A DNA stretch of 49,011 nt from JBOHBN01 sp050698355. GTDB lineage: Bacteria > Actinomycetota > Actinomycetes > Streptosporangiales > WHST01. The notes under the pieces are model-generated. The model saw nothing but the letters and a program-made list of their open reading frames with translations. It did not search any database and was not told the DNA's origin. Positions 40,352 to 47,625 of the stretch are shown one piece after another (the stretch's first letter is position 1; each line of letters opens with the position of its first letter). The stretch lies in assembly GCA_050698355.1 (NCBI GenBank), contig JBOHBN010000203.1, positions 1-49,011 of the forward strand, written 5' to 3'. Position numbers and translations under genes: made by a program.

Positions 40352-41708
40352 CCGCAACCTGTCAGTGCCCGGTCGACCTATGGCTCAACCAGGCACTGAC
40401 AAGTCATCAGAACCGCCGCGCCGCGCCACGGCGACGTGGGCGTTCCGGCGTGCGGTCGGCGTGGTCGTGCTCGCGGTCGTCGGTGGGCTGGCGCTCGGCC
40501 GCCCGGACGTGGTGGTGATGGCCGCGCCCTTCGCGGTGTACGCGGCGCTCGCATGGGGACGCGCGGCCGCGCCGCGGCTGCGGGCGGCGATGGAGCTGGG
40601 CACGGACCGCACCTTCGAGGCCGAGACCGTCACCGCCCGCGTCGACCTGCGTTCCGACATCGACCTGGACGCGGTCACCTTCTCGGTCGGGCTGCCGTAC
40701 GGCATCGAGCCCGTCGACCCGCGTACCCAGGTCGTCGCCGTGCGCGCCGGGGTGCCTCGGGAGCTCGAGATCCGCGTGCAGGCGGAGCGGTGGGGGCGCT
40801 GGAAGGTGGGCCCCACGCGGGTCACGACGTACGGGCCGCACCTCGGCAGCACCTCGTCCCCGCTCGACCTGGCCGTCGCCGACCTGGCGGTGATCGGGTC
40901 GCGGGAGGGCTTCCGTGCCGCCGAGCTGATGCCGCAGGCCCTCGCCACGGCGGGCAGCCATCGCTCGCGCCGGGTGGGCGACGGCCTGGAGTTCCATGCG
41001 GTACGCGAGTTCGCCTACGGCGACCGGTTGCGGCGGATCAACTGGCCGGTGAGCTCGCGCCTGGGCTCGCTGCACGTGAACGCGACCGTGACCGACCGGA
41101 TGGCAGACGTCGTGATCCTCGTCGACTCGTCGTACGACGCGGGTCGATCCGTTGGCGTCTTCGGGCAGGCGAGCAGCCTGGACGTGACGGTACGCGCGGC
41201 CGGTGCGATCGCCGTGCACTACCTCGACTCCGGCGACATGGTCTCGCTCGTCGAGTTCGGCGAGCGCATCCGGCACGCGCACGACCTGCTCGGCCGATCC
41301 GGTGTGACCCGCGCCCTGGACTGGCTGCTCGGCGTCCGCGCCGGCACGGTCGGGTGGGAGGTGCAGGCGCGCCGCATCGGCCCGCAGCTGCTCCCCGCGC
41401 GAGCGCTCGCCGTCGTGCTGACCCCGCTGCTCGATCAGCGGTGCGTCGAGCTGCTCGCCGACCTGCGGCAGCGCGGCCAGGCGATCGTCGTGGTCGACAC
41501 GCTCCCGGACGGTTGCCTGCCCCGCCCGGGACGCTTCGCCGAGGAGATCGCGCAGCGCATCTGGGTCATGGAGCGCGAGCGCACCGTCGCGTTGCTCGGC
41601 GAAGCCGGCGTACCCGTCGTCGGTTGGGCGGGCTCGGGCAGCATCGACGCGGTGTTGCGCGACGTCGTACGCATGTCGCGGGGCCCCCGAGGGGTGGTGC
41701 GGCGATGA
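40344..41708 (+). CDS. DUF58 (von Willebrand A-like) protein with element-derived N-terminus
   Basis: A 454-residue membrane-associated protein with two N-terminal hydrophobic helices (RRAVGVVVLAVVGGLALGRPDVVVMAAPFAVYAALAWGR). The DUF58 signature GDGLEFHAVREFAYGDRLRRINWPVSSR (about 212-239) is followed by a vWA-like domain (DVVILVDSSYDAG). It is a client or partner of the MoxR ATPase. Residues 6-20, LSVPGRPMAQPGTDK, come from palindromic element copy 4, so the element supplies most of the residues before SSEPPRRAT. The ATG at 40344 lies inside the end of the MoxR gene. Confidence 0.92.
   Translation: MADRNLSVPGRPMAQPGTDKSSEPPRRATATWAFRRAVGVVVLAVVGGLALGRPDVVVMAAPFAVYAALAWGRAAAPRLRAAMELGTDRTFEAETVTARVDLRSDIDLDAVTFSVGLPYGIEPVDPRTQVVAVRAGVPRELEIRVQAERWGRWKVGPTRVTTYGPHLGSTSSPLDLAVADLAVIGSREGFRAAELMPQALATAGSHRSRRVGDGLEFHAVREFAYGDRLRRINWPVSSRLGSLHVNATVTDRMADVVILVDSSYDAGRSVGVFGQASSLDVTVRAAGAIAVHYLDSGDMVSLVEFGERIRHAHDLLGRSGVTRALDWLLGVRAGTVGWEVQARRIGPQLLPARALAVVLTPLLDQRCVELLADLRQRGQAIVVVDTLPDGCLPRPGRFAEEIAQRIWVMERERTVALLGEAGVPVVGWAGSGSIDAVLRDVVRMSRGPRGVVRR
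40359..40402 (+). repeat. In-frame palindromic element, copy 4 (DUF58 N-terminus)
   Basis: A 44-bp core with arms CTGTCAGTGCC (40359-40369) and GGCACTGACAA (40392-40402), the first base excepted. The centre (CCGGTCGACCTATGGCTCAACC) differs from copy 3 mainly where the TGA stop would fall: GGTCGA replaces GGTTGA. It starts 7 bp after the MoxR stop and is read in the DUF58 frame. Confidence 0.9.
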
Positions 41709-41827
41709 GCAAGGAGCTGAGGAGCGAGCGGAAGGTAGGGGCCGCGAAGACAAGGCAACACATTGACGACCCACTCGCGGCACCTGCCGTAGGGGAGCGA
41801 GGAAGCGAACGCGTGGCAAGCACATGA
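41705..41827 (+). CDS. Possible 40-residue coupled ORF or coupling linker
   Basis: A short open frame encodes 40 residues beginning MSKELRSERKVGAAKTRQHI. It overlaps the DUF58 stop (ATGA, 41705-41708) and the next membrane-protein start (ATGA, 41824-41827), so ribosomes could pass through all three. Its codons (ACA, AGG, CAA, ATT) are far less GC-biased than its neighbours, and the ends (GAGCGAGCGGAAGG; GAGCGAGGAAGCGAACGCG) look like repeat-type linkers rather than protein. It may be a genuine small protein or an inserted spacer that preserves translational coupling. Confidence 0.4.
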   Translation: MSKELRSERKVGAAKTRQHIDDPLAAPAVGERGSERVAST

Positions 41828-42396
41828 GGTGGGTACGCGAACGGGTCGATCCGTTTCTCGCCGGCCTGCACCGGCGGGTCGGCACCGGCTGGCCACTGGC
41901 CGCCCGTCTGGCGCACCTGGCCATCGCGGTCGCCGTCAGCAGCGTGGTCGCCGCCACCCACAACCAGGCCGCGCCGCTGTGGGGCTTCACGGTCGTCGCG
42001 GCGGTCGCCGGCATCCTCGCCGTGCTCGACGCGAGCAGTGCCTGGTCGACCGGGACGCTCGCCACCGTCGTCGTGCAGTACCTGTTCGGCTTCATCAACG
42101 TCCAGGCCCCGACGCCCGGCCCGCTGACGCTGTACGCGCTCATCGCGGGCCTGTACCTGATGCACGCCACCGCCGCGCTGGCGGCAGCGCTCCCGCCGTT
42201 GGCACGGGTCGAACCGGCCGTGATCCTGCGCTGGGCCGCGCGCACCGTGGTGGTGCTCGTCGTGACCGTGCCCCTCGCCGCACTGCCGAGCGTCGCCGAG
42301 CCGGCCTCCCGCGGGCCCTGGATGGTGATCGGCTTCCTCGGCGCCGCCGCCCTCGTCCTGCTCCCGCTCCTGGTCTTCCGGCGCAGATCGCCGTAG
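41824..42396 (+). CDS. Hypothetical membrane protein
   Basis: A 190-residue protein with about five membrane segments (LAHLAIAVAVSSVVAA, LWGFTVVAAVAGILAVLDA, LATVVVQYLFGFINV, TLYALIAGLYLMHATAALAAAL, VVVLVVTVPLAALPSV, and a final helix). It has no recognisable catalytic motif. It closes the UDG-DUF4129-MoxR-DUF58 set, where such a protein of unknown function often accompanies DUF58. The 70 bp after it contain no gene and lead to the ribosome binding site of the dehydrogenase. Confidence 0.8.
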   Translation: MRWVRERVDPFLAGLHRRVGTGWPLAARLAHLAIAVAVSSVVAATHNQAAPLWGFTVVAAVAGILAVLDASSAWSTGTLATVVVQYLFGFINVQAPTPGPLTLYALIAGLYLMHATAALAAALPPLARVEPAVILRWAARTVVVLVVTVPLAALPSVAEPASRGPWMVIGFLGAAALVLLPLLVFRRRSP

Positions 42397-42466
42397 AGGG
42401 TTACACCGCGCGGGTTTCGGGTAGCGTGCGGCAAAGAAGCTGCGAGCGCGCGCGAGGTGGAGGCCA

Positions 42467-43792
42467 ATGAGTAAGTCACGACCGCACATCCTGGTCGTCG
42501 GCGGCGGATATGTCGGCCTGTACACCGCGTACGGGCTGCAGCGGCAGCTCAAGCCCGGCGAAGGTCACGTCACGCTGGTATCACCCGAGTCGTACATGAC
42601 CTACCAGCCGTTCCTTCCCGAATCAGCGGCCGGGAGCCTGGAGCCACGCCATGTCGTGGTGCCGCTGCGCCGCGTGCTGCCCCGTGTACGGATCATCAAC
42701 GCTGAGCTGACCGGCCTCGACCACGCATCGCGGACCGCGTACATCCACGCGGTGTCGGGCGAGGAGCGTGAGCTCGGATACGACACCCTGGTCATGGCGG
42801 TCGGGTCGATCTCCAAGACGCTGCCCGTCCCCGGGCTCGCCGAGCAGGGCATCGGCTTCAGCAACGTCGGCGAGGCGATCTTCCTGCGCAACCAGGTGCT
42901 GTCCCGGCTCGATCTCGCCGTTTCGTCCGACGACCCCGCGCGCCGTCACCGCGCACTGAACTTCGTCTTCGTCGGCGGCGGGTACGCGGGAGTCGAGGCG
43001 CTCGCCGAGCTGGAGGACATGGCCCGAGCCGCGTGCCGCTACTACAAGAACCTCGACCCGAGCGAGATGCGCTGGGCGCTCGTGGAAGCCGCGGACCGGA
43101 TCATGCCCGAGGTCGACCTCGACATGGCGAACTACACGGTCGAACGCCTTGAGGACCGGTCCATCGAAGTGCACCTGTCGACGAAGCTCGACTCGTGCAC
43201 GAACGGACAGATCGAGCTGTCCGACGGCACCAAGTTCGAGTCCGACACCGTGGTGTGGACCACCGGCGTCAAGCCGCACCCGGTGCTCGCCTCGACGGAC
43301 CTGCCGCTGGGCCAGCGCGGCGGGGTGAGGTGCACACCCGAGCTGACCGTCGAGGGGCTGGAGGACGCCTGGGCCGCCGGTGATTGCGCGGCCGTACCGG
43401 ATGTGACGAACCCGGGCCAGGTGTGCCCGCCGAGCGCGCAGCACGCCGTACGGCAGGCGAAGCTGCTCGCGAAGAACGTCATCACGACGATGCGTGGTGG
43501 GGAGCCGCGGGAGTTCCGGCACGCGTACGCTGGGTCGGTAGCGAGCCTCGGCCTGCACAAGGGCGTGGCGCAGGTTTACGGGCTGAAGCTGCGCGGCCTG
43601 CCGGCCTGGTTCATGCACCGCACCTACCACGTATCGAAGATGCCCACGTTTAACCGCAAGGCCCGTGTGGTCGCCGACTGGACTCTCGCGTCGTTCTTCC
43701 GCCGCGAGACCATCTCGCTCGGCCAGCTGCACAGGCCGCGGCAGGAGTTCGAGCTGGCCGCCCGCACCGGCGCCATCCCCGCCGACGAGTAG
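42467..43792 (+). CDS. NAD(P)/FAD-dependent oxidoreductase, NDH-2-like
   Basis: A 441-residue flavoprotein of the type II NADH dehydrogenase family, passing electrons from NADH to quinones without proton pumping. The FAD-binding motif is LVVGGGYVGLYTAYGLQ (about 7-23), the NAD-binding motif FVFVGGGYAGVEALAELEDM (about 166-185), with VWTTGVKPHP and the second FAD motif WAAGDCAAVPD. The C-terminal amphipathic end (AWFMHRTYHVSKMPTFNRKARVVADWTLASFFRRE) suits membrane attachment. GGTGGAGG precedes the ATG at 42467. It is probably a single-gene unit. Confidence 0.9.
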   Translation: MSKSRPHILVVGGGYVGLYTAYGLQRQLKPGEGHVTLVSPESYMTYQPFLPESAAGSLEPRHVVVPLRRVLPRVRIINAELTGLDHASRTAYIHAVSGEERELGYDTLVMAVGSISKTLPVPGLAEQGIGFSNVGEAIFLRNQVLSRLDLAVSSDDPARRHRALNFVFVGGGYAGVEALAELEDMARAACRYYKNLDPSEMRWALVEAADRIMPEVDLDMANYTVERLEDRSIEVHLSTKLDSCTNGQIELSDGTKFESDTVVWTTGVKPHPVLASTDLPLGQRGGVRCTPELTVEGLEDAWAAGDCAAVPDVTNPGQVCPPSAQHAVRQAKLLAKNVITTMRGGEPREFRHAYAGSVASLGLHKGVAQVYGLKLRGLPAWFMHRTYHVSKMPTFNRKARVVADWTLASFFRRETISLGQLHRPRQEFELAARTGAIPADE

Positions 43793-43801
43793 CCGAGGCG
43801 C

Positions 43802-43826
43802 CCTTGACCTTGTCGCGACGTCAAGG
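43802..43826 (+). promoter_or_regulatory. MerR-type operator and promoter, leaderless gene
   Basis: Arms CCTTGAC (43802-43808) and GTCAAGG (43820-43826) flank an inner palindrome GTCGCGAC (43811-43818). A -35 TTGACC (43804-43809) and a -10-like TGGACT (43829-43834) are separated by 19 bp, the over-long spacer that MerR proteins correct. The predicted transcription start falls on the GTG at 43841. Confidence 0.6.
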
Positions 43827-43840
43827 TGTGGACTGACGGC

Positions 43841-44620
43841 GTGGCAACAGGGCTGAGGATCGGTCAGCTGGCCGAACTGGCGGGCGTGACGGCGCGCACG
43901 ATCCGCCACTACCACCGGATCGGGCTGCTTCCGGAGCCGGATCGCGAAGCGAACGGTTACCGCACGTACGGGCTGCGAGACGCCGCCCGGCTGCTTCGCG
44001 TACGACGGCTGACCGAGCTCGGCCTGAACCTGGACGAGGTCGCTGACGCACTCGCCGACGACGAGGGGCGCGAGCTGCGGGAAATACTCGCCGAACTGGA
44101 TGCGGATCTCGCCGACCAGGAGCAGCGGGTACGCGCTCGGCGGGAGCGCATCGCGGCGCTGCTCGCACGCGCCGGCGATCTGACGCTATCCGCGGAACAG
44201 GCCGAGGTCTGGGCGGAGCTGAAGGCTGTGGCGGGCGACGAGCATCCCGGTCTGGTGCGCGAGCAGTGGGCGCTCGAGCTGGTCGAGCCGGTCGCGGGAG
44301 CGCGAGCACCGGAGGCGTACGCGGCGTACGGGCGTGTCCTCGCCGACCCCGACCTGGCTGAGCGGATGCTCGCCGCGACCCGCGAGTTCGAGGCACTTGC
44401 CGGGCTTTCCCCGACCGACCCGGCGGTCGACGCGTTGGCCGGCGAGGCGGCGGGCTTCGGCGATGCCGTGCGGGCGCTGCTGCCCGAGGAGATCAGGCGG
44501 CAGCAGGGCGACCCAGACGTCGCCGACGAGCTGCTGGCAGCCATGACCGCGGACATGGATGCCGCCCAAGCGCGCTGTCTCCGGTTGATGTGCGCCCGCT
44601 GGCGGGAGCTGTCGTGCTGA
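43841..44620 (+). CDS. MerR-family transcriptional regulator
   Basis: A 259-residue regulator. The N-terminal winged helix begins LRIGQLAELAGVTARTIRHYHRIGLLPEPDREANGYRTYGLRDAARLLRVRRLTELGLNLDEVADAL (about 5-71), a complete MerR DNA-binding domain. The dimerisation coiled coil follows (REILAELDADLADQEQRVRARRERIAALLARA). The C-terminal part (about 115-259) resembles no known ligand domain but is helical and acidic. No metal-binding cysteine cluster is visible, so it probably senses an organic signal. The GTG at 43841 starts directly at the predicted transcription start, with no ribosome binding site. It overlaps the next gene by 7 bp, its likely target. Confidence 0.88.
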   Translation: MATGLRIGQLAELAGVTARTIRHYHRIGLLPEPDREANGYRTYGLRDAARLLRVRRLTELGLNLDEVADALADDEGRELREILAELDADLADQEQRVRARRERIAALLARAGDLTLSAEQAEVWAELKAVAGDEHPGLVREQWALELVEPVAGARAPEAYAAYGRVLADPDLAERMLAATREFEALAGLSPTDPAVDALAGEAAGFGDAVRALLPEEIRRQQGDPDVADELLAAMTADMDAAQARCLRLMCARWRELSC

Positions 44621-45474
44621 CCCGGGGCGCGTGGGGCCGGGCGGGTCCGTGGCTGACGCCCGCGATGATCGCGGTGGAGGCGGGTCTAGCGTGGTCCGGC
44701 TTACTCTCCGTATGGAACGCGATCATGGTGGCGGTGGCCGTCGAGCTGCTGCTGGCAGCGGTCGTCGTCAGCCGTACGATTGCAGCGGTGCGCCGATTCC
44801 GAGCCGGTCGCCGCGAGCGGGCAGATTTCTGGGTGGCCGCCGAGGGTGCTCTGGCGCAGCTCGTCCCGCGACGGTTCGCGCGGTTCCTCCTACTAGAAGC
44901 GCGGCTGTGGGCGTGCCTCGCACGCTGGGTAGCGGGCCGACACAAACAGGGGTACGGGTACCACGGCGGCGTACGGCCCCTCATCTGGGTCGCAGTCGGA
45001 CTGGTCGTCGTCGAAGGCGCTGTGTTGGACGTCGTGCTCGCCCTCGCCATCCCGGGCAGCCCGTGGCTATGGGTTGCCGCCGGTGTGCACGCGTACGCGC
45101 TCTTGCTGTTGCTAGGTTTCTGCGGCTCGCTTGTCACCCGGCCTCACCTGCTCGGTGAGGAGGCGCTGCTGCTGCGGGAGAGCGTCGTTACCGAGGTTGC
45201 GGTGCCGTACGCGGCAATCCTCGGCATGCGAACGGGTTCGTATCCCGGCTACGGTCGTTCCTGGTTCAAGGTCTATGCGGAACGTGAGGTCGCCACCCTC
45301 GCGTACACCGACGCCAATATCGTCCTGACCCTCGACCGGGAGATACCTTTGCTGGTCAACGGTTCTCTCTGCGATACGCCGCTCGGCACGCTTTACCTCA
45401 CGGCGGACGACCCCCGCGCGTTCGTCGCGGCGATCGATGAGGTGCGGCAGGCGGCAGGAGCAGTGACCGCTTGA
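44614..45474 (+). CDS. Hypothetical membrane protein coupled to MerR
   Basis: A 286-residue protein with about four membrane segments: WLTPAMIAVEAGLAWSGLL, NAIMVAVAVELLLAAVVVS, LIWVAVGLVVVEGAVLDVVLALAI and WLWVAAGVHAYALLLLLGFCGSLV. A PH-like cytoplasmic domain follows (GEEALLLRESVVTEVAVPYAAILGM...LYLTADDPRAFVAAIDEV). The GTG at 44614 is chosen because GGGAG lies 7 nt upstream. It overlaps the MerR gene by 7 bp and shares a stop-start overlap with the acetyltransferase. Its role is unknown; it may be an effector under MerR control. Confidence 0.78.
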   Translation: MLTRGAWGRAGPWLTPAMIAVEAGLAWSGLLSVWNAIMVAVAVELLLAAVVVSRTIAAVRRFRAGRRERADFWVAAEGALAQLVPRRFARFLLLEARLWACLARWVAGRHKQGYGYHGGVRPLIWVAVGLVVVEGAVLDVVLALAIPGSPWLWVAAGVHAYALLLLLGFCGSLVTRPHLLGEEALLLRESVVTEVAVPYAAILGMRTGSYPGYGRSWFKVYAEREVATLAYTDANIVLTLDREIPLLVNGSLCDTPLGTLYLTADDPRAFVAAIDEVRQAAGAVTA

Positions 45475-46082
45475 GACGCCGCCGAAGTACCGTCGCTGTC
45501 GTGTCGGATCAAGATGAGGCGGCCAGAGTGGCGCTGCTGAGCGAGCAGCGGCTGTTTCCCGCGACCCGGCTCCTGTCTCCGGCCGAGGCGGTCGGCGCGG
45601 GCAAGGTACTGCTGGTCCGCACGACCGCCGACCGCTTTCCCGCCCAGGCGAGTGTCGACCTGGCGCGGATCGGCACCGAGCGCGACTGGGCAGACTATGC
45701 GGACCGGCGCACCGCGGTGGAGGCAGGTTTCGGCGTGGGTGAGGCGGCAGCCCGCGCGATGGTTGCGGACTTGCGGGAACGGACGGGGCGGCTTGGCCTG
45801 AGCCTGTACCTGGCCCGTGACGCGGGAAACCTGGTGGGCGCTGTCGCCCGCTTACGGCTGCTGGAGCCGCTGGAGCATTGGGCTCGGCTGCAGGAGGTCG
45901 ACGTATTTCCGTCGTACCGTGGACAGCGATACGGCAACGCCTTACTCGCCGCGGTCCTCGACCTGCTCGCCGACGAGGGCACCACGAGGGTCGTGGTCGG
46001 CGCCGATGAGGATGGCTGGCCGTTGACCTGGTACCGCCGTCGCGGCTTCCACGACGTTGCCCGGGTGTCGCTCACCCGCTGA
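45471..46082 (+). CDS. GNAT-family N-acetyltransferase
   Basis: A 203-residue acetyltransferase. The acetyl-CoA motif is LQEVDVFPSYRGQRYGNALLAAVLDLLADEG (about 141-171), with the Q/RxxGxG/A pattern as RGQRYG. The C-terminal WYRRRGFHDVARVSL strand is typical. The N-terminal third has no named domain. The likely start is the TTG at 45471 in a TTGA overlap with the membrane-protein stop; GTG 45501 is in frame but has no ribosome binding site. It is third in the MerR unit and convergent with the endonuclease relic. Substrate unknown. Confidence 0.82.
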   Translation: MRRRRSTVAVVSDQDEAARVALLSEQRLFPATRLLSPAEAVGAGKVLLVRTTADRFPAQASVDLARIGTERDWADYADRRTAVEAGFGVGEAAARAMVADLRERTGRLGLSLYLARDAGNLVGAVARLRLLEPLEHWARLQEVDVFPSYRGQRYGNALLAAVLDLLADEGTTRVVVGADEDGWPLTWYRRRGFHDVARVSLTR

Positions 46083-46110
46083 CCCGTGCCAGTATCCCTG
46101 CTCGCGCCTG

Positions 46111-47428
46111 TCATGGCGGGTCGTGCAGGTGGTTGACGCGTGGTGCTTGTCTCGCGTCGACCCAGGGCGGTGGGGTGACCCGGACCCGACCGTTCTTGAG
46201 TTCGAGGGTCCAGTCGCCGGGTGTCGGCGCGGTCGTGGTGGGTGGAGCACAGCAGCGCGGTGTTGCCGGAGGCTGGTTTCCCCGCCTTGAAGCCAGCTTC
46301 GGATGTGGTGGCCTTCGCAGCGGGTGGGTGGCGCGTCGCAGCCGGGCCACGCGCATCCCTTGTCGCGGATCTCCAGCGCTCTTCGGAGCGCGGGTCCGAT
46401 GACCCGCTCGGACCGTCCCACCGAGAGTGGCTGCCCGTCGGGGTCGAGGACCGCCGGCACCAGGTGCGCGTCGCAGGCCAGGCGCAGCGCTTGCCGGGCG
46501 GTGACCGGGTCGCCGTAGGGCAGCCTGCCCAGCCCGGCCCGCTGCTCCAACTCGTGCAGGCCGATGGTGACGACCAGGGTCGGCTTGGCGCCACCGTGGA
46601 CCGGCATGTCGGGTGCGCGCACTGCCGCCTACAGAGTTCGACCAGCGCGTCGCCGTACCGTTGGCCCGCACTCCTGGGGTCCTTGTGCCCGTCGACCTCC
46701 GGGGCGCGTTTGGCGAGCGGATCCAGCGCGGCGTGGACCCAGCCCATCGCCTCCGGGTCCAGTGCGCCGCCGGGCTTGGCCATCCCGTGCAGGTCCTTGC
46801 TGAACGTCAGTTCGCGCTTGGCGACCTTCTCCTCCTCGCCCGCGAGGGTGCCGTCCGGATCCAGACATGCCGCCAGCTTCGTCGCGAGCTTGCCCAACGC
46901 GGCCGGGTCGAACACCCGCGCGTGGTCAGCGAGCACCCGCTCCGCGTCCGCGCGGTCCTGCTCGGTGACCGCGTCGGGAAGCTTCTCCAACCGGTCGGCG
47001 ACCACCGCCACGTGCGTGGGACTCACCGCGCCGTCGGCCTGCGCGGCGGCCAGGTGCGGGTACAGCGGCGACAGCCCATCGCCGCTGAGACTGGTGCGCG
47101 GCTGCAGCAGCCCCGCGTGCCGGACCCGACCGGCCGCCTGCTCGTACCGGAGGTGCAGCACATCCCGCAGATACGCCGCGGTCGACGAGTAGCCCCGAGC
47201 GGTGCCCAATCCACGGTCGGCGACCTGCACCACCAGCTGCTGCTGCACCACCGGCACCAGCCGGGCGACCTCCTCCACCGCAAGCAGCACCCCATCCACC
47301 GCGTGGTCGGACAGCCGGGACAGCGAACCAGCACCCGCAACCGCGGCGACCTGCTCCCGAGCACCTAGCACGGCCTCCCACACCGCCTCGTCGCTGACGG
47401 GCGGCCGGGCATCCTGGTCCCTGTCCAT
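46111..47428 (-). pseudogene. DUF222/HNH endonuclease (13E12 family), multiply frameshifted
   Basis: This gene reads as a DUF222-HNH nuclease only if three frames are joined. The N-terminal part begins MDRDQDARPPVSDEAVWEAVLGAREQ (from 47428) and carries the DUF222 helical domain. A second frame (from about 46630) gives PTLVVTIGLHELEQ...RDKGCAWPGCDAPPTRCEGHHIRSW, the zinc-finger/HNH core. Then NTALLCSTHHDRADT appears back in the first frame (near 46250), and GDWTLELKNGRVRVTPPPW in the third (from about 46220) before the stop at 46111. The three shifts lie near 46625, 46265 and 46220. A LexA-like box overlaps its promoter. Such genes are multicopy in actinobacteria and may move by homing. Confidence 0.88.
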
Positions 47429-47431
47429 AAT

Positions 47432-47447
47432 TCGAACATACATTCGA
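47432..47447 (-). promoter_or_regulatory. LexA-like SOS box before DUF222/HNH gene
   Basis: TCGAACATACATTCGA has one mismatch to the actinobacterial LexA consensus TCGAAC-N4-GTTCGA. It ends 4 bp before the ATG of the endonuclease relic. On that strand TATGTT, 6 nt before the ATG, can act as a -10 of a leaderless promoter, so LexA would block it directly. Confidence 0.65.
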
Positions 47448-47625
47448 GCAGTGACATTGCCCGCGACCTCCGAGCAATCCTTGGATAACAAGTCGGCAAC
47501 GCTTCCCGCGCCTACTGGAACAGCGAGTCATGTGCGTCCCACGGCCGCCCACGGTCATGCTGCGCAAGAGCCGATGAGCCAACCGCAGCGGCGAGAGCGC
47601 CGCCGCCCGTCTACGCTGCGGTGAC

